Positions 61,101 to 64,000 of a DNA stretch of 64,000 nucleotides are shown piece after piece (position 1 is the first letter of the stretch; each line of letters begins with the position of its first letter). The notes under the pieces were generated by a model that was not told the origin of the DNA, did not search any database, and worked only from the letters and a program-made list of their open reading frames with translations. Origin of the DNA: Coffea arabica (Eukaryota > Streptophyta > Magnoliopsida > Gentianales > Rubiaceae). Position numbers and translations under genes: made by a program. The DNA lies in NCBI RefSeq assembly GCF_036785885.1, contig NC_092320.1, positions 16,989,557 to 17,053,556 of the forward strand, in the 5' to 3' direction.

Positions 61101-64000
61101 AAAACACGATCAAGTAAAACCTGGATAGCTTGAAATTTTTTCCTTTTTTTTTGTGTTTTGGGGGGGGGGGGGGAGAGGGGGCGCTTTTAGCTTGTAAAAA
61201 TATTGAACAAGTACTAAATCCTTCCCTTGTGCCTTTCTAGTGAACTTGGAATTTAGAATCTCGTGTAGATCAGTTTTTGAAACTTTTTAGCTTCTCTTGC
61301 TCCAGTATCAGCTGAGGCCTTAATCTTTATGATCCTAGCACTACATTGTTTGTAGTGAATAACTTAGGAATTTTACAGGTGAATTGAATAGTTGATGTAA
61401 GATTGGGGCTTGCTTAATTATCTTGAATAAGAACTCTTTTATTCTGGAATTGTACACCATATCAAACATTGATAGCAATTAAAAGGACATGAGTGAGCTA
61501 TGGTTGAGGAAAGTAATTAATAGTGAGATGTCTTCCTTTGCAACTTAATTGCTCTGTGAAGGCTGATTATTATATTTCTTAATCAAGCACTTGGGAAAAT
61601 ATTCTACACGACACACAGCTCTATGTGATAGAAACAAAGTAAAAGATGGCCCACTTCCTAATTTTTAGCCATTTCCACATCTGTGCCTTTGCTTAGGCAT
61701 CTGATTGTTATCAATTGCTTTTTGTAGCTGAACTCGGTCTAAAATTAACCGTGATATACAATATGGTTTTGTTTCTGTTGTTTTAGCATGGTGGAAGTAC
61801 AAATGCTTTCACATCTTCTGAGCAGACCAACTACCATTTTGAAGTAAATGCTGACAGTTTTGAAGAAGCTTTGGACAGGTAACATGTTTACAGCCTAATA
61901 TTGGTTTCTTTTAATTTACGTCTATGGTTTTTTTTTTTTTTTGTTAATGTGATTTTGTTTCTTCAGATTTGCACAGTTTTTTATCAAACCATTGATGTCA
62001 GCTGATGCTACAACGAGGGAAATAAAAGCTGTTGACTCTGGTTAGGCTTTTAATTTTCCGCTTCTTGGTTTATATCTAGTCAATAAGATAATTGCTGAAT
62101 TACTCCTCACACTCTCTTGTAGAGCACCAGAAGAATTTACTATCTGATGTTTGGAGAATGAGCCAGGTGAATTATTCCTCATCCTACATCTAGAGGGGAT
62201 GTTGCTTTGACATTGCAACTGTTTGTAGTGTTAGTATTCCAATTAGAGTGCCATCATTACTACTTTTTGAAGTCTATCATGAGATGGTAGTTTTCCTTTT
62301 CTCTGCCCCTGGATATTACTGGTTATCTACTGGTATGATACATGTTGGGCATGACTGACTGTTCACTTGATAGGAATGGATGCATGGTAGGTATATGCTA
62401 GATATACTTGGTAAATCCCTTTCTTTTTTGTGTCTTTCATTGCTATTAATCCAGTGCCTATACATCTTGGCCACTTAATTTCAATTTCCTGGGATGTGAA
62501 TAACTGCAACATTCATTTGAATTAGTTGCTAATTTGCTTATGAGCTCGAGCTCAAGGACGTCAAGAGCCATGGTATCATGTGGTCTTGGTTGTTCATGTA
62601 TGCGCCTTGTCTGTTTTTCTCCTACCCTATAAACAGCCAATTGACATCTCTATCTAGTTTGAGCAATGAAACTTGTGAAATACCATGACTTTCTCCTCTT
62701 TAAAGGACCTTCATTAGTTTCTTGAAATTGGACTATTTTCCAATTTTTTAATTGGTGATGAAGATCTGCTTCCCCAGGGAAAAAAAAAGGGCTGTTCTTA
62801 GTCTTTTGTGCTATGTAAAGTGAAGTGGTTCCAATCAAGTCAAAAATGGCATGGTTCTCCACCACTATAGGCTTCAGCCTGTGCTAGGCTATCGGTTATA
62901 AAAAATGACTGGACTCTAGCCTCGTTTTGGCACATGAAAAACTCCTCCAGTTCTATATCACTCTTACTTTCCATAAGGCTGCCTGTTGAGATGTTCATTT
63001 GAGTTGTTACATTAACAGCAACATCTTAATAGAGGTAGTGTAGAATACGTTGGTTGAAGTGGATAAGTGGCAAGACTGCAAGTGATTTGCTAAGTCTCTC
63101 ATTCAAACATGAAGTTTGCACCAAGAAAGACCAAATATGAGTTGTTTTTAAGTTCTTTCGAGCAATGATATCGCAAACCTATTGAATTGTTTTTATTCCA
63201 TTTAATTATTTGGATATCCCTTTTATGTAGCTTGGGAAATAATTCAAATGTTTTTCCTTCTTAAAATATCACTGTGCAGCTCCAGAAACATCTGAGTTCA
63301 AAAGATCATCCATACAATAAATTCAGCACAGGTATGGAACATGATTAGGGGTTCAAGTGATTAATTACTAAATGACCTTGTTTCACGTATTTAGAAACAC
63401 CAAATTGAGTATGTTTATTGTGTGATGCATGAGTTTATATGCTTGGGCCAGAGGCTTTGGGAGACAAGTATGTTCTTCTTTTTCTTGTTATGACTGTTCT
63501 GAACTCATGTATGAATAGCATGGCTTGTACCTCTTTTGCCTTACCCATATTATGAAGGGGAATTTGCATCTAGAGGAAGATAATATCTGTCCTTCCTTGT
63601 ACGTTTTTTGTCTATTTTGCAAATCAGTGAGGTATGGCTTATGCGTGCTTATCTAGTCTTGATGTCTGCTTTAAAACTAGGTGTTTATAGTGAAGCTTTA
63701 CTCTTTGATGTCATGTCCTGTAAGGAAGTGCATCTTTGCCAGCTGGTGTCTTCTGTTTATGTTATCCTGAATAAATGATTGGGTACATGTGAATTTATTG
63801 GCTATATAGCTTTAGGAAGTAAATCAGTGCTAAGAATAACACAATTCTTCATTTGGTTCTGTAAAAAACTTTGACAAGATTCTCCTTCATTGGCTCTTTC
63901 ATTTGTGCTCTATTCTGACATTCTGTTAAGCTTTTGCACATTCTTTTCAAATATCTTCTTCTTACATGAAGCTTACGCTGCTCTATACAAAGATATTGCT
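58160..64000 (+). CDS. PXM16: Peroxisomal insulin-degrading-enzyme-like M16 metallopeptidase (5' part)
   Basis: Seven exons with GT-AG junctions and consistent phase: 58160-58294, 58446-58521, 59715-59782, 61787-61878, 61967-62040, 62123-62166 and 63280-63331. The gene continues past the window. The protein starts MAFGARNEQEVREIVKPRTD. The zinc motif HFLEH (HxxEH, inverted zincin) is split across the exon 2/3 junction. The third ligand Glu lies in IKAVDSEH (exon 5/6). This is the N-terminal catalytic domain of the pitrilysin/IDE family, which cleaves short peptides. Exon order and sequence closely follow the peroxisomal IDE-like protein of Arabidopsis (PXM16, AT2G41790), from recalled knowledge. 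The peroxisome-targeting C-terminus is not in the window, so location is inferred. All catalytic residues visible are intact. It is an ordinary housekeeping neighbour of the defence cluster. Confidence 0.93.
59783..61786 (+). other. Intron 3 of the M16 peptidase gene
   Basis: A 2-kb intron with no internal gene. It contains G-runs (near 60415 and 61159) and a short repeated AACCCCCAAGGTAAGATTGA-type motif (60766 and 60845). The other large introns (58522-59714, 62167-63279 and 63332 onward) also hold nothing recognisable. Confidence 0.6.

Overview
This window is nuclear DNA of a flowering plant, very probably a eudicot. The evidence is GT-AG introns in plant gene families (DUF642, peroxisomal M16 peptidase), EIX/Cf-type receptor-like proteins, CC-NB-LRR (CNL) immune receptors, AT-rich intergenic DNA and plant-type transposons. 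I cannot name the species. No rRNA, tRNA, CRISPR array or bacterial-type operon was seen.

Layout. (1) 0.4-2.5 kb: a three-exon DUF642 cell-wall protein gene whose last exon is split by a 420-bp hAT-type MITE with a perfect 8-bp target duplication. (2) 2.6-19.2 kb: a receptor-like protein (RLP) cluster with one intact gene (14489-17698, 1069 aa), one multiply broken full-length copy (7362-11699) carrying a one-LTR Copia fragment, an older relic (4039-5800), a scrambled 3' relic (18785-19185) and a leftover 3' flank near 2.7 kb. (3) 20.8-53.3 kb: two related CNL genes on the minus strand (20850-23777 and 50704-53250), now about 27 kb apart. Between them lies a nested transposon stack. A degraded Mutator-like element (about 24.5-48.0 kb) holds a 1.3-kb MULE-type element (24983-26287, perfect 9-bp TSD) and a 17-kb Athila-type Gypsy element (28545-45609, TSD ACTTA). 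The Gypsy element is itself split by a 3.8-kb gag-less Copia element (33860-37655, TSD GACAT) whose two LTRs differ by one base. (4) 53.3-58.1 kb: intergenic DNA with MITE debris, a copy of a segment also found beside the RLP cluster, and a coiled-coil relic of another NLR. (5) 58160 to the window end: the first seven exons of a peroxisomal insulin-degrading-enzyme-like M16 metallopeptidase, running off the window.

Functionally this is a defence-gene neighbourhood: cell-surface receptors (RLPs) next to intracellular receptors (NLRs), with repeated duplication, decay and transposon insertion. The most unusual coding feature is the upstream-side NLR (20850-23777). It has a Gly/Ser-rich repeat of 44, 44 and 34 residues between its coiled coil and NB-ARC domain, and non-consensus kinase-2, GLPL and MHD motifs. 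Its partner at 50704-53250 keeps the canonical motifs.
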